From: Hyphomicrobiaceae bacterium UBA7697
GTDB lineage: Bacteria > Pseudomonadota > Alphaproteobacteria > Rhizobiales > Methyloligellaceae
Reading direction: 5' to 3'
Length of the DNA stretch: 64,000 nucleotides
NCBI GenBank assembly: GCA_002482645.1
Contig: DLGJ01000003.1
Coordinates: forward strand, 67,972 to 131,971
Shown piece by piece: positions 9,129 through 18,567 of this stretch (the stretch's first letter is position 1; every line of letters starts with the position of its first letter). The notes beneath the pieces were generated by a model that saw only the letters and a program-made list of their open reading frames with translations, was not told the DNA's origin and did not search any database. Made by a program: the position numbers and the translations under genes.

Positions 9129-10238
9129 TCATGGCTGCCGCGCTCCTCCGAAAAGCGCGCCGGCCGTCCGGCGCGCCCACCGTACAAGACGGTAGGTGGC
9201 GCGTGCGATGTAATAGCAGAGGAAGAACAGGACTTCGAAGATGGGCGCCAAAAGTTTTCGCACAAACCGCACAAGTCGTCTGAGCGGCGTCGCGGTTCGC
9301 GCGGGCGGCGAGTGCGCCGCTTGTGGATGTGCCGGTGCGCCGCGTTGCGGCAAAGGCTTCAGGCCGAGGGCGTTGTAGACCGGCCGCCATTGGCGAAGGC
9401 TGCGCCAGGCGATGGACGCGGTGTTGGCGCCGGCGCGGCCCGGGAAATGCCGGCGCATGTAGCGCCAGGCGATGGGCACGTTCTCGATGGACCGGATCGA
9501 GGTCATGTTATCGAGGACCGCCGCGAAGTTCTGCGGACCCTGGCGAAAGGTGAAATGGACACCGGTCGCCGCTTGCTCCTCCACCACCTCGATCTCGGTC
9601 GCGTCCGTCACGAAGAAGCGGAAGCCTTCCTTGCCGGCGCGCAGACAGAAATCGGCATCGCCATAATAATGCGGGAAGGCGGACGCGTCGTAGTTCCCGG
9701 CGCGGTCGAGGATTTCGACGGGGAACAGCGAGCAGCGGCCGAACAGAGTCTTCACCTCGAACAGCCCGTTCTGCTCCGCCATGGCGGCATGAAGCTTGTC
9801 GAGATCGTTCAGAATGAGGCCGGAGCCCGGCGCCCAGCCCGTGGAGATCGCGCGCCCGCTCGCGGCATCGACGGCGACCGGCGCGACGCCGGCGCGGCCG
9901 CTCGCTTCCGACACACGCGCAAGCGCCGCGACGGTATCCGCGCGCAGCAGCGTGTCGTCGTTGACGAGAAGGAAGAAGTCTCCGCGCGCGAAATCCGGCC
10001 GCAGCGTGTCCAGAGCCTTCGCGACAGCGCCGGTCCACCACAGCGTGCCGTCGCCTTTGAGGACTCGGACCGCGGGAAATTTCTCCACCAGCATTCCGGC
10101 CGTGCCGTCCGTGCTGCCGTCGTCCACGACGGTGACGGTCATCGTGTTGATGGCCGTTTGCGCGAATATCCGCGCCAGGCACTCGTCTACGAGGGCCTGC
10201 CGGTTGTGGGTCGGGATGATGACATGGACCTTCGGCAC
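9129..10238 (-). CDS. GT2 glycosyltransferase with C-terminal amphipathic membrane tail
   Basis: A GT-A family 2 transferase of about 369 residues. It begins PKVHVIIPTHNRQ, followed by TVVDDGSTDGT, GTLWWTGA (typical of rhamnosyltransferase-like GT2 enzymes) and the metal-binding LVNDDTLL. The last 50 residues are strongly basic and hydrophobic (FEVLFFLCYYIARATYRLV region), suggesting a peripheral or single-pass membrane anchor. I place the start at GTG 10238 because homologous sequence begins there; no strong ribosome-binding site is visible, and an upstream ATG at 10337 is possible but adds unconserved residues. First gene of the minus-strand run ending at 4978. Confidence 0.87.
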   Translation of the reverse strand: MPKVHVIIPTHNRQALVDECLARIFAQTAINTMTVTVVDDGSTDGTAGMLVEKFPAVRVLKGDGTLWWTGAVAKALDTLRPDFARGDFFLLVNDDTLLRADTVAALARVSEASGRAGVAPVAVDAASGRAISTGWAPGSGLILNDLDKLHAAMAEQNGLFEVKTLFGRCSLFPVEILDRAGNYDASAFPHYYGDADFCLRAGKEGFRFFVTDATEIEVVEEQAATGVHFTFRQGPQNFAAVLDNMTSIRSIENVPIAWRYMRRHFPGRAGANTASIAWRSLRQWRPVYNALGLKPLPQRGAPAHPQAAHSPPARTATPLRRLVRFVRKLLAPIFEVLFFLCYYIARATYRLVRWARRTAGALFGGARQP

Positions 10239-10601
10239 GGAGATCGGACACCCAAGTGGTGGTTTGACGGCGCGTTCGGCGCCTCGGCAAAGGTGCAGGC
10301 TCCGCTGACCATAGACCGGTGCCGGTATGCCACGCATTCCATTCCGGCGGGCGCCGCGCGAGCCTCAGCTGCCTAGCAGAGCCGGGGGGTGCGTTCAATG
10401 CGGATGCCTCGGGGAGGATTGCCGGGATCGTCAGGATCGTACTCTGACCGGAGTCGTTGACCGAGCCGGCGCGGCGGCGGCGGCGGGCAAACGTCCGAGC
10501 CATTGTCATGGCGCCGCCTTCGCCCTATCCCTCGGCCGCGATGAAACGCGTAGTCACAAACCGGCCCGAATCCCGGCCGCGGCGTTGCACGACCTGAGAC
10601 A
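10239..10601. other. Divergent intergenic region, 363 bp
   Basis: Separates two divergently transcribed glycosyltransferase genes and should hold their promoters. I see no convincing coding sequence; short open frames here are Arg/Pro/Gly-rich and unlike any protein family. No clear -35/-10 pair could be picked out by eye. Confidence 0.5.
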
Positions 10602-11687
10602 ATGGCGAGCGTACGCACAACCGTCGTCTTCGATGTGTCCGGTCACGGATTCGGCCATCTCGGGCAAGCCGCGCCCGTGATCCAGGCGCTGCGCGCACGA
10701 TGTCCGCACTGCAGAATCGTCTTGCGAAGCGCACACCCGGCGTCCCTGTTGCGCGATTTCTTGGGCTGCGAGGTGGTCCTGGCGCCGCCGCCGCCCGAGG
10801 CGACCATGGTCATGCATGGGCCGACTTCCGTGGACGCGGCCGGAAGCGCCGAGGCCCACCGGCGGGTTTGCGAGCGCTGGGAGGAGCATGTTGCGCGCGA
10901 GGCGGCACGGCTCGCGGCTCTCAAGCCCACGATCCTGGTTTCCGATGTCTCCTATCTTTCGCTCGCCGCCGCCAAGCGTCTCGGCATTCCCGCCATCGCG
11001 TTGTGTTCGCTTAACTGGGCTGACATCTATCGCGCCTATTGCGGGACGGAAGCGGGCGCTTCGGCGGTTCTCGAAACGATCGAAGCCGCCTACGCCGCCG
11101 CGGATGTTTTTCTGCAGGTCGAGCCGCACATGCCGATGGACGGGCTTTCGAATTTGCGCTCGATCGGTCCGGTCGCGCGGATCGGCCATCATCGCCGGCG
11201 CGATCTCGAAGCCGCCGCGGACATTCCGCGAGGGCGGAAGATCGTCCTCGTGAGCCTTGGTGGAATCCCGGGGGGCGATGGGCTCGATCTGCCCCAGGTT
11301 CCGGGGGTGCATTGGCTTGCCGGTGCTGGCGTGACGGGCCCGGCAGGGACCGTCACCGGGGCCGGTGCGCTGGCGATGCCGTTCCTCGACCTTTTGGCGT
11401 CGTCGGATGCGGTGATTACCAAGGTCGGATACTCGACCTTCGTGGAAGCGGCATGCAACGGCACGGCGCTCGTCAGCGCGCCGCGCGACGACTGGCCCGA
11501 GTCGCCCTATCTCGTTGCCTGGGCCGAACGGAACGCCCGCTTTGCACTCACCGGCAGCGGGCTCGACGCGCCGGAGATTCGCCGGGCGCTGGAGGACGTC
11601 TTGAGCGCTCCGCCAAGGCCGCCGGTGCCGGCGACGGGCGTGGAGGAGGCCTGCCGAGTCATCGCCAAGACCGCGGATTTGCTATAA
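10602..11687 (+). CDS. MurG-like GT-B glycosyltransferase
   Basis: A 361-residue protein with a GT-B, MurG/UDP-glycosyltransferase-like layout. The N-terminus has FDVSGHGFGHLGQ, resembling the SGHGxGH loop of the nucleotide-sugar transferase domain joined to L-arabinokinases in plants. The C-terminal half has VLVSLGGIPGGDG and the donor-site stretch SSDAVITKVGYSTFVEAACNG, matching the TKxGYxTFxEA pattern of that family. It probably transfers a sugar in the cytoplasm. It lies upstream of the ABC exporter genes on the same strand, separated by 168 bp. Specific donor unknown. Confidence 0.75.
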   Translation: MASVRTTVVFDVSGHGFGHLGQAAPVIQALRARCPHCRIVLRSAHPASLLRDFLGCEVVLAPPPPEATMVMHGPTSVDAAGSAEAHRRVCERWEEHVAREAARLAALKPTILVSDVSYLSLAAAKRLGIPAIALCSLNWADIYRAYCGTEAGASAVLETIEAAYAAADVFLQVEPHMPMDGLSNLRSIGPVARIGHHRRRDLEAAADIPRGRKIVLVSLGGIPGGDGLDLPQVPGVHWLAGAGVTGPAGTVTGAGALAMPFLDLLASSDAVITKVGYSTFVEAACNGTALVSAPRDDWPESPYLVAWAERNARFALTGSGLDAPEIRRALEDVLSAPPRPPVPATGVEEACRVIAKTADLL

Positions 11688-11855
11688 ATCGTGGACCGGC
11701 CGGTCCGCCCTAACGGCGACACAGTGTTGGGGTGGCTTGCGTGCGCGTGCGCCCTATGCCGCCTTGACCTCCTGCCGCAAGCCACTTATGCGCTTGGCAC
11801 TTGAGAGTTTTTTCGTTTGAGGCCCCTTGTCGCGATCGGGGGCAGAGGCATTTCC

Positions 11856-12632
11856 GTGATTCTCGAGCACGCTTTGGATTTCAAACGCTGGCACCGGTGG
11901 CTCTACGTTGCCTGGTTCAACTTCGTCGTCACCTACCGGAAGACGACACTTGGACCGTTCTGGCTCCTAGCCGGACCTGCGTTGTTCATCGTGATCCTGG
12001 GCGGCCTCTATTCGCACGTTAATGGCGTCGAGACGGATGTTTTCATTCCGCATTTGGCCATCGGCGTCATTCTTTGGACGCTGATCGGCGGCTTCGTAAC
12101 GAAGAGTACGACGGTCTATCAGCGTAATCGTGCGCAAATTCTTCAAGGTTCCATGACGCTTATTGAAATTACTGTTGTGGACATTATCTCGATAGTCCTC
12201 CAATTTATACATCAGCTTTTAATTGCTGTTGTTGTATTCATTATATACAGTCATCAGTTGTCCTGGTACGCATTCGTTAGCTTGATTGGCATTGCGATTC
12301 TGGTCGCCAACGGATTTTGGCTGTCCATAGTCTTTGGAATCGTGGGCGCGCGGTATCGCGACCTCAACCAGATCATCGCGGCGGTGATGCGCGTTGCATT
12401 CCTGGCGACGCCGATTATTTGGATGGCGACGTCGACCCGTGGCCAAGCCATGGGCATTTACCTGCTCTTGAATCCATTTTACCACTTCCTCGAAATTGTT
12501 CGGGCGCCGCTTCTTGGGATGTCAATTCCGATGACGAGTTGGATCGTCGTCCTCACCCTGACGATCGGCGGCTTTATCTTGGCGAACGAGATGCATAAGC
12601 GCTTCGCGCGGCTCGTGCCGTTGTGGGTGTGA
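11856..12632 (+). CDS. wzm: ABC-2 type polysaccharide export permease (Wzm-like)
   Basis: Inner-membrane permease of a polysaccharide ABC exporter, about 258 residues with roughly six hydrophobic segments. The N-terminal RKTTLGPFWLLAGPALFIV block is the hallmark of Wzm/KpsM/TagG proteins (consensus YRxTxLGxxW). GTG 11856 has AGAGG 7 bases upstream; an alternative TTG at 11817 would add 13 residues. Base composition across 12,120-12,300 is visibly AT-richer than the neighbours. It overlaps no other gene and its stop lies 4 bases before the ATPase partner. It exports a lipid-linked glycan to the periplasm. Confidence 0.92.
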   Translation: MILEHALDFKRWHRWLYVAWFNFVVTYRKTTLGPFWLLAGPALFIVILGGLYSHVNGVETDVFIPHLAIGVILWTLIGGFVTKSTTVYQRNRAQILQGSMTLIEITVVDIISIVLQFIHQLLIAVVVFIIYSHQLSWYAFVSLIGIAILVANGFWLSIVFGIVGARYRDLNQIIAAVMRVAFLATPIIWMATSTRGQAMGIYLLLNPFYHFLEIVRAPLLGMSIPMTSWIVVLTLTIGGFILANEMHKRFARLVPLWV

Positions 12633-12636
12633 GGCG

Positions 12637-13500
12637 ATGGCGGTGACAGACCTCGCTCCGAAAGCCGCTTCAAAGGGAAGCACCGACACGGCGCCCCCGC
12701 AGTCCGAACCCTTGGTCGAGGCCAAGAATCTGGCGCTGAGGATTCCAATCTTCAAAGCAAGCGACCGCTCCATCAGGATCAGCCCGTCCCGGCTTCTCAC
12801 GGACCTGTATTTCGGGCGCACGAAGCGTGCCGTTGCGACGCTGTTGGAGGACGTTTCCTTCAAGGTGCATCACGGAGAGCGGCTCGGGCTCATCGGCTCG
12901 AATGGCGCCGGCAAGAGTACGTTGCTGCGTGTCCTGGCGGGCATCTACACGCCAAGTGGCGGGAAGCTGACGGTTCGCGGCAGCGCCAAGGGCCTGTTCG
13001 ATGTGTCGATGGGAATGCTTCAGGACGCGACCGGGCTGGAGAACATCTACATGCGCGGTCTGCAGATGGGGTTGAACTTCGACGAGATCAAAGCGCTCAT
13101 TCCGGGCATCGTCGAATTCACCGAACTCGACGACGCCATCGAGAAGCCGTTCAACACCTATTCGAGCGGCATGCGTCTGCGCTTGGCGGTGAGCATTTCG
13201 ACGATGGTGGAGCCGGACATCCTGTTGCTGGACGAATGGCTCGGTGCGGGAGACGCACGGTTCAGCACGAAGGTGCAGGACCGGATGAACGCTCTCGTCG
13301 AGAAGAGCCGGGGTCTGGTCATTGCCACGCATAACGAGAACCTCATGCGCAACCTCTGTACGCACGGTCTCGTACTGTCCAAAGGCAAGGTTTTGTATTG
13401 CGGAGAACTGGACGACGCCCTTGCGGTCTACAAGGATCACGGCGAACAAGATGCTCCCGCAAAGCTTGAGGGCCGCCAGCGGGGAGCGTCCGCTCGTTAG
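12637..13500 (+). CDS. wzt: Polysaccharide ABC exporter ATPase (Wzt-like)
   Basis: The 287-residue ATPase partner of the upstream permease. It has Walker A GSNGAGKST at 87-95, signature YSSGM near 175 as usual in Wzt/KpsT/TagH, Walker B DILLLDEW near 193-200 and the H-loop ATHNEN near 230. It has no C-terminal glycan-binding extension of the long Wzt type, so recognition of a modified chain end by Wzt is not expected. An unusual 28-residue low-complexity N-terminal extension precedes the fold. The ATG follows the permease stop after GGCG, so the pair is co-expressed. Confidence 0.93.
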   Translation: MAVTDLAPKAASKGSTDTAPPQSEPLVEAKNLALRIPIFKASDRSIRISPSRLLTDLYFGRTKRAVATLLEDVSFKVHHGERLGLIGSNGAGKSTLLRVLAGIYTPSGGKLTVRGSAKGLFDVSMGMLQDATGLENIYMRGLQMGLNFDEIKALIPGIVEFTELDDAIEKPFNTYSSGMRLRLAVSISTMVEPDILLLDEWLGAGDARFSTKVQDRMNALVEKSRGLVIATHNENLMRNLCTHGLVLSKGKVLYCGELDDALAVYKDHGEQDAPAKLEGRQRGASAR

Positions 13501-13507
13501 TCCCGAT

Positions 13508-14665
13508 TCACTTGGCCGGAGGGTGGCGGACATCGCTGTCTTCGCCAATGTCCCGCGGATCCAGTCGCTCTTCTAGCGATCTCAGTTCCTTGGCGAGAAC
13601 CGACGCCTTCGAGAAGGCGGCCGATGCCCTCATGTCCGGCGTCGCGCCTTCGTCGCGAATGTCGTTTCCGTTCCCGGTCGCAAGCCTCACGGCCCGCCGT
13701 AGCTCGAACCCTAGTCCGGCCAGCAGGACAAGGACGAGGAACGTGTTCGCGGTCACGAGGGCCCAGGCCGGGGCGGAGAAGACTACCGACAGCACAAAAG
13801 GCAAGACGAGAAGCAAGAGTCCCATTCCCGCGGCAACAACCCGCTTCCAAGGCCTAAGCCCATGCCCGGCACGTCTGAGGTCCGCCGCCACACCGACATG
13901 CGACTGCACTGCTTTCCCGGCATGCGGCAGGCCCGGCGCCGCCGGCCGTGGCAAGCGTTCGCCGAGCGTGTTTTCGATGTCCTCGAAGCGGCGGAAGTCG
14001 AAGGCGTCCACAAGCGAGACGGGGTTGCAATTCCAGACGCGGACGCCGGTGTCCTTGAGATAGGGGGCCACCGCGCGCCAGCTTCGGATGTGGAGGTCCG
14101 GCTGCGGATTGGGGACGTTGTATCTGTCGCCGGCGACTTGATAGCCGTCGAAAAAATAGTTGGGGTTGCTTTCCGGCGCCGTGGCGATCTCGAGCGCTCG
14201 TCCGTCAAGCTTCGCTCCGCTCACCTGTTCCACGTAGTCGCAGTCGATACCCAGCAGAATCAGGCGGTCGTAGCCGAGGAGGGCACCGATGAGCGCCGAG
14301 TGACTGCCGGTCGTGAGCGGATTGATGGCAAGGACTGGCGCGTTCTTCACCCACGCATCGAAATCGACGACAGACTCCGAAGTCTGGACATCCTCTGGCA
14401 ACGCCTGGATGAGATTCCGCCGAAGGAAGAACAACTCGATCCCGTGGGACTTCGACGTCCGGATCAGGTCGGCGATGGCGTCCTTGTGCGAGAGCCCGAC
14501 CACCAGATCGAGGCAGATGTAATAGCGCGGATACCAGCCCGTCTCGTGCCAGAAACGGTAGGCCGCGTTCATCCCGATACAGTCCACATTTGCGATCCGC
14601 GCAAAGTCGAAGCCCCTTAAAGAGGGCCCGTTGCCGACGATCACGAGTGTCGTTCCCGATGTCAT
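13508..14665 (-). CDS. GT42/MptE-like domain protein with TM hairpin and coiled-coil tail
   Basis: A 385-residue protein. Residues 5-260 resemble the CstII/Maf-type (GT42, MptE/DUF115-like) fold: IVGNGPSL at 9-16, GMNAAYRFW, NPLTTGSHSALIGALLGYD, LLGIDCDYVE, LHIRSWRA with the candidate catalytic His, and VWNCNPVS. Known GT42 enzymes use CMP-sialic acid. Residues about 285-335 form two hydrophobic helices (LLLLVLPFVLSVVF and ALVTANTFLVLVLLAGLGF) and the C-terminus is a charged helix with likely coiled coil (about 355-375). The start is ATG 14665; a GTG 39 bases upstream is possible. The same layout recurs in three other proteins here. Catalytic role is inferred from motifs only. Confidence 0.75.
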   Translation of the reverse strand: MTSGTTLVIVGNGPSLRGFDFARIANVDCIGMNAAYRFWHETGWYPRYYICLDLVVGLSHKDAIADLIRTSKSHGIELFFLRRNLIQALPEDVQTSESVVDFDAWVKNAPVLAINPLTTGSHSALIGALLGYDRLILLGIDCDYVEQVSGAKLDGRALEIATAPESNPNYFFDGYQVAGDRYNVPNPQPDLHIRSWRAVAPYLKDTGVRVWNCNPVSLVDAFDFRRFEDIENTLGERLPRPAAPGLPHAGKAVQSHVGVAADLRRAGHGLRPWKRVVAAGMGLLLLVLPFVLSVVFSAPAWALVTANTFLVLVLLAGLGFELRRAVRLATGNGNDIRDEGATPDMRASAAFSKASVLAKELRSLEERLDPRDIGEDSDVRHPPAK

Positions 14666-14737
14666 GGCGGTGTTTTTGGCGGTTCCGGCGCGATTTGTCA
14701 CCACAGAGTTGGCGTGCGCCGCCAGGCACCAAGGCGT

Positions 14738-15631
14738 TTAGGCGAGGCGGATCCGGAACAGGGCTCCGGCGAAAGAGTCCGGGGCTTCGAGCCCGATCTT
14801 CGCGCTCGTGACATAGAGCACGGTCTCGTCGTCGCCTTGGAAGGCGCAGGATGTCACGTGCGGCGTCGGAACCGTGACGTGGCCTAGGCGCACCCCTTGG
14901 GGCGAAATCTTCTCGACGCGGGCGCCGGCCCACATGGCCACCCACAGATTTCCCGCGCGGTCGGTGGTCATGCCGTCAGGATAGCCGTCGCCGGGTCCGA
15001 ATTGGTGAAAGACGCGCTTGTTCGCGAGCGTGCCGCCGGGGCTCAGGTCGAAGGCGTAGATGGTCTGAAGGGCCGAGTCGTTGTGGTAGACCGTCCGGCC
15101 GTCGGGGCTGAATGCGGGTCCGTTCGTGACGCGGTAACCGGTGTCGAGAAGGCTTGCCTCGCCATCCGGGGTAAAGGCGTAGAGACTACCGGTCGCTTGT
15201 GTCTCGGGGTCATGCATGGTGCCGGCCCAGTAACGGCCGTCCGGGCCGATTTTCCCGTCGTTGAAGCGGTTTTCCGGCAAATGCGCTTCCGGGTCGGCGA
15301 TGGGGATCGTCGCGACATTCTGTCCGCGAAGGCCGAGCCACATGAGCCCGGCATCGCCACAAGCCAGGAGCGGCGTGCCTGCAAGTTCCGGCGGCGGGGT
15401 CCAATCCGCGCCCGGGATCCCGATCGAGGCCACGCGGCACGGAAGGGGCCATTCCTCTCTGGCATCGCTCGCCGGGCAATAGGCAAGGAGACGGCTGCCC
15501 TTGATGTCGGTCCAATACAGCTTCTCCTCGCCATGGTGCCAAACGGGCCCTTCGCCAAGGATGGCACCCGCTGGCCACAGACAGGCGGCATCCACCTCGA
15601 TCGCGGGGGTTTCGGTGCTGGCTGCGTTCAT
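14738..15631 (-). CDS. SMP-30/gluconolactonase-family lactonase
   Basis: A 297-residue six-bladed propeller of the SMP-30/LRE family, which hydrolyses sugar lactones and uses a divalent metal. The metal ligands are visible as Glu in LGEGPVWHH, Asn in ENRFNDGK and Asp in GYPDGMTTD; WVAMWAGARVEKISPQG is typical of the family. ATG 15631 gives the usual N-terminus; ATG 15694 is an in-frame alternative. It sits upstream of the GT42-like gene on the same strand. Its role in a polysaccharide locus is not obvious: it may process an aldonolactone in sugar supply. Confidence 0.9.
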   Translation of the reverse strand: MNAASTETPAIEVDAACLWPAGAILGEGPVWHHGEEKLYWTDIKGSRLLAYCPASDAREEWPLPCRVASIGIPGADWTPPPELAGTPLLACGDAGLMWLGLRGQNVATIPIADPEAHLPENRFNDGKIGPDGRYWAGTMHDPETQATGSLYAFTPDGEASLLDTGYRVTNGPAFSPDGRTVYHNDSALQTIYAFDLSPGGTLANKRVFHQFGPGDGYPDGMTTDRAGNLWVAMWAGARVEKISPQGVRLGHVTVPTPHVTSCAFQGDDETVLYVTSAKIGLEAPDSFAGALFRIRLA

Positions 15632-15871
15632 CTCCAGGACTTTCGGGGTCGATAGGCCCAGCGGCCCGCATTGCCGCACCGGCTTCCCTAGCATTTCGCC
15701 CCGGAACGCTCCAGGCCCGCGATTTCAATCCAAACAACGGCTTGAGTGGGGTTCCTCCACGGCGCCTTGGCGGATTTTGGCCCTTGACCCGTGCGGTGCG
15801 ATGCGGCCTACATGGGGCCGGTGCCTGGCGGATTGGGTTGGTCGAAGGCATCGAACCGGGGGAAGAGTCTG

Positions 15872-16909
15872 ATGCGCGTTTCCATCGTGGTCCGGGCGTA
15901 TAACGAGGAGGAGCATTTCGAGAAGCTCCTTGTCGGTCTGCAGGCCCAGCGGCGCAAGCCCGACGAGATCATCCTCGTGGATTCCGGCTCCACGGATAGC
16001 ACGGTGGATATCGGCCGCCGCTATGGCTGCCGGGTCGTCCCCATCGACAAGCATCAATTCACGTTCGGCCGCGCCCTCAATGTGGGCTGCCAAGAAGCCC
16101 TCGGCGATATTTGCGTGTTCGTCAGCGCCCACGTCTATCCGCTCTACGACGATTGGCTCGAGACGCTGATCGCGCCTTTCGACGACGAGCGCGTCGCGCT
16201 CACCTACGGGCGCCAGAGTGGCGGCGACGTCAACAAGTTCTCCGAGGGGCAGATCTTCGCCCGTTGGTTCCCGCCGCATTCCGTCTTTCCGCAGAAGCAC
16301 CATTTCTGCAACAATGCCAACGCCGCCATCCGCCGTTCGATCTGGGAGACGGTTTCCTACGACGAGACCCTGACCGGTCTCGAGGACCTCGCATGGGCCA
16401 AGACGGTGCAGGCGCGGGGACATCTTCTCGCCTATACGGCGGAGGCGGAAATCGTGCATCTGCACGACGAGACCTGGGATCAGGTTCAGAACCGCTACCG
16501 CCGCGAGGCGATTGCCATGCGGGCCATCGACGAGCACGCGAAGTTCTCCCGGCTCGATTTCTGCTGGCTCCTCGCGCAACATGTCTTCTCCGACGGTCTG
16601 CACGCTTTGCAACAAGGCGTGCTGCGCCGTGAATTCGGATCGATCTGCAAGTTCCGTTACAATCAGCTGCTTGGAACCTGGCGTGGCTTCAACGGCCCAT
16701 CGGACGTGTCCGCCGAGCTTCGGGCCCGGTTCTACTATCCCACCCGCCCGCACCATCACCGCAGTCACGGCACCTCCGAGCGCCGTCCCATCGATTACCA
16801 GCGGCTTCTCGACGATGGCGACCCCGCCGGAGAGCCGCACGCGGACACTCAAGGAGAGAGTGGCGAGGCGGCGGCACCCAGCCTTCGTATTGTAAGAGGA
16901 GATAGATGA
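15872..16909 (+). CDS. GT2 family glycosyltransferase
   Basis: A 345-residue GT-A family 2 transferase starting at ATG 15872, preceded by GGAAGAG. SIVVRAYNEEEHFEKLL opens the fold, LVDSGSTDST follows, and the usual DXD site is replaced by VSAHVYPL, a variant found in one GT2 subgroup. Downstream LTGLEDLAWAK supplies the acidic catalytic motif. Its stop overlaps the start of the CMP-sugar synthetase by 4 bases (ATGA), so it probably uses or cooperates with the product of that operon. The C-terminal 60 residues are His/Arg/Asp-rich and poorly structured. Confidence 0.9.
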   Translation: MRVSIVVRAYNEEEHFEKLLVGLQAQRRKPDEIILVDSGSTDSTVDIGRRYGCRVVPIDKHQFTFGRALNVGCQEALGDICVFVSAHVYPLYDDWLETLIAPFDDERVALTYGRQSGGDVNKFSEGQIFARWFPPHSVFPQKHHFCNNANAAIRRSIWETVSYDETLTGLEDLAWAKTVQARGHLLAYTAEAEIVHLHDETWDQVQNRYRREAIAMRAIDEHAKFSRLDFCWLLAQHVFSDGLHALQQGVLRREFGSICKFRYNQLLGTWRGFNGPSDVSAELRARFYYPTRPHHHRSHGTSERRPIDYQRLLDDGDPAGEPHADTQGESGEAAAPSLRIVRGDR

Positions 16910-17589
16910 GTCCAAGGCATCGTCTGGTCGCGCTCATGCCCATGCGGCATAGTTCCGAGCGCGTGCCGGGGAAAAACTATCGTCCGTTCGGCGACGGCCG
17001 TCCGCTTTTTCATCACATGGTGGAGGTCATGCTGTCGTGTCCGCAGATCGACAAGATCGTCATCGACACGGATAGCGATCTCATCAAAGAGCAGTGTACG
17101 GATCAATTTCCGGACGTCGTCGTCTTGGATCGTCCCCAGCACCTCCTAGGCGGCATGACGCCGATGAACGATGTTCTGCTGCACGACATCGGCGAGGTCC
17201 CCTCGGAATTTTATCTCCAGACGCATTCGACCAATCCGCTCCTCACCAAAGAGACGATGCAGAAGGCGGTCGATACGTTCTTCGAGAACTATCCGATCTA
17301 CGACTCCTTGTTTTCGGTGACGCGGCTGCAGACGCGCCTCTGGGATGGTCTGGCGCGAGCGGTGAACCACAATCCCAATATCCTGCTGCGCACCCAGGAC
17401 TTGCCGCCGATCTACGAAGAGAACTCGTGCATCTTCATCTTTCCCGGCGATCTCATGAAGGAGCGGCACAGCCGCATCGGCAACCGGCCCTTCATGTTCG
17501 AGATGGACCGGCTCGAGGCGCAGGACATCGACGAGGAAATCGACTTCCGCGTCGCGGATCTGATCTTCAAACAGACGCGCGGTGTGTAG
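16906..17589 (+). CDS. Acylneuraminate cytidylyltransferase-like CMP-sugar synthetase
   Basis: A 227-residue member of the CMP-NeuAc/CMP-Kdo synthetase family, which activates a sugar acid with CTP. It shows ALMPMRHSSERVPGKN, a form of the CTP-binding loop (usually RxGSKxxPxKN), then IVIDTDSD, LQTHSTNPLLT and NSCIFIF. It starts at ATG 16906 with AGGAG just upstream, 4-base overlapped with the GT2 gene. No NeuB- or NeuC-like gene is visible in the window, so the substrate is unknown and may not be a canonical sialic acid. The next two genes are dehydrogenases in the same operon. Confidence 0.88.
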   Translation: MSPRHRLVALMPMRHSSERVPGKNYRPFGDGRPLFHHMVEVMLSCPQIDKIVIDTDSDLIKEQCTDQFPDVVVLDRPQHLLGGMTPMNDVLLHDIGEVPSEFYLQTHSTNPLLTKETMQKAVDTFFENYPIYDSLFSVTRLQTRLWDGLARAVNHNPNILLRTQDLPPIYEENSCIFIFPGDLMKERHSRIGNRPFMFEMDRLEAQDIDEEIDFRVADLIFKQTRGV

Positions 17590-17592
17590 GCG

Positions 17593-18567
17593 ATGCCCAA
17601 GGCGCTTGTGACCTGTCATCATTTGCAGCGGTTCTTCAAGGACTTCCGCCCTGCTTACGAGGCGGCCGGCGTCGAACCGGTCCTCCCGAAGATCGAGGGA
17701 CAACAGCTCGATGCGGCCGGCATGCGCGCGGCCATTGCCGGCGTCGACGCTGTGATCGCCGGCGACGACGAGATCGACGCGAGCGTGCTCGAGGCCGGCA
17801 AGGCCGCGGGCCTGAAAGCCGTTATCAAATGGGGTATCGGTACCGACTCCATCGACAAGGCCAAGGCGGCCGAACTCGGCATTCCGGTCTACAATACGCC
17901 TGGCACGTTTGCGAACGAGGTCGCCGATCTCGCTCTCAGCCTCCTGCTCAACGTGCTGCGCGAAACCCATCTGATGCATAGTTCGGTCAAGCAGGGCGGC
18001 TGGCACAAGGTGCCGGGACGGACACTCGCGGGGATGACGGCCGGGGTGATCGGGCTCGGCTCCATCGGTCAAGGGATTGCCCGCCGCACGAGCGCCTTCG
18101 GCATGAAGACGATCGGGTACGACGTGCGGAAGATCGACGCCAAGGCGTTGGCCGATCTCGGCGTGACCCAAGTCGATCTGGATACGCTGTTCGCGCGGAG
18201 CGATGTGATCCTGGTTGCCTGCGAACTGACGCCCGAGAGCCGCCACCTCTTGCGTGACGAGACCTTCGCGAAGATGAAGGACGGCGTCTACATCGTGAAC
18301 GTCTCGCGGGGCCCGCTGATCGACGAGGCCGCGCTGTGCCGCGCCTTGGAAAGCGGCAAGGTCGCGGGCGCGGGACTCGACGTGTTCGAGATCGAGCCGT
18401 TGCCGAAAGAGAGCGGCCTGCACGCGTTCGACTCGGTTGTGTTCAGCACGCATAACGGCTCGAACACGATCGAGGCCGTTGCCCGTGTCAATGCCATGAC
18501 GACCGATATTCTGCTTCATGTGCTTGGCCTGAAGGCCATAGATTTCACGCCGAACAGAGTTGCTTGA
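17593..18567 (+). CDS. D-isomer-specific 2-hydroxyacid dehydrogenase
   Basis: A 324-residue NAD-dependent dehydrogenase of the phosphoglycerate dehydrogenase family. The Rossmann loop is GVIGLGSIGQGIAR, and the catalytic Arg, Glu and His are seen in NVSRGPLID, DVFEIEPLP and FSTHNGSN. It begins 3 bases after the CMP-sugar synthetase stop. It could oxidise or reduce a 2-hydroxy/2-keto acid sugar precursor for the synthetase, but ordinary serine-pathway SerA activity cannot be excluded; it lacks the C-terminal ACT/ASB extension of long SerA enzymes. Confidence 0.9.
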   Translation: MPKALVTCHHLQRFFKDFRPAYEAAGVEPVLPKIEGQQLDAAGMRAAIAGVDAVIAGDDEIDASVLEAGKAAGLKAVIKWGIGTDSIDKAKAAELGIPVYNTPGTFANEVADLALSLLLNVLRETHLMHSSVKQGGWHKVPGRTLAGMTAGVIGLGSIGQGIARRTSAFGMKTIGYDVRKIDAKALADLGVTQVDLDTLFARSDVILVACELTPESRHLLRDETFAKMKDGVYIVNVSRGPLIDEAALCRALESGKVAGAGLDVFEIEPLPKESGLHAFDSVVFSTHNGSNTIEAVARVNAMTTDILLHVLGLKAIDFTPNRVA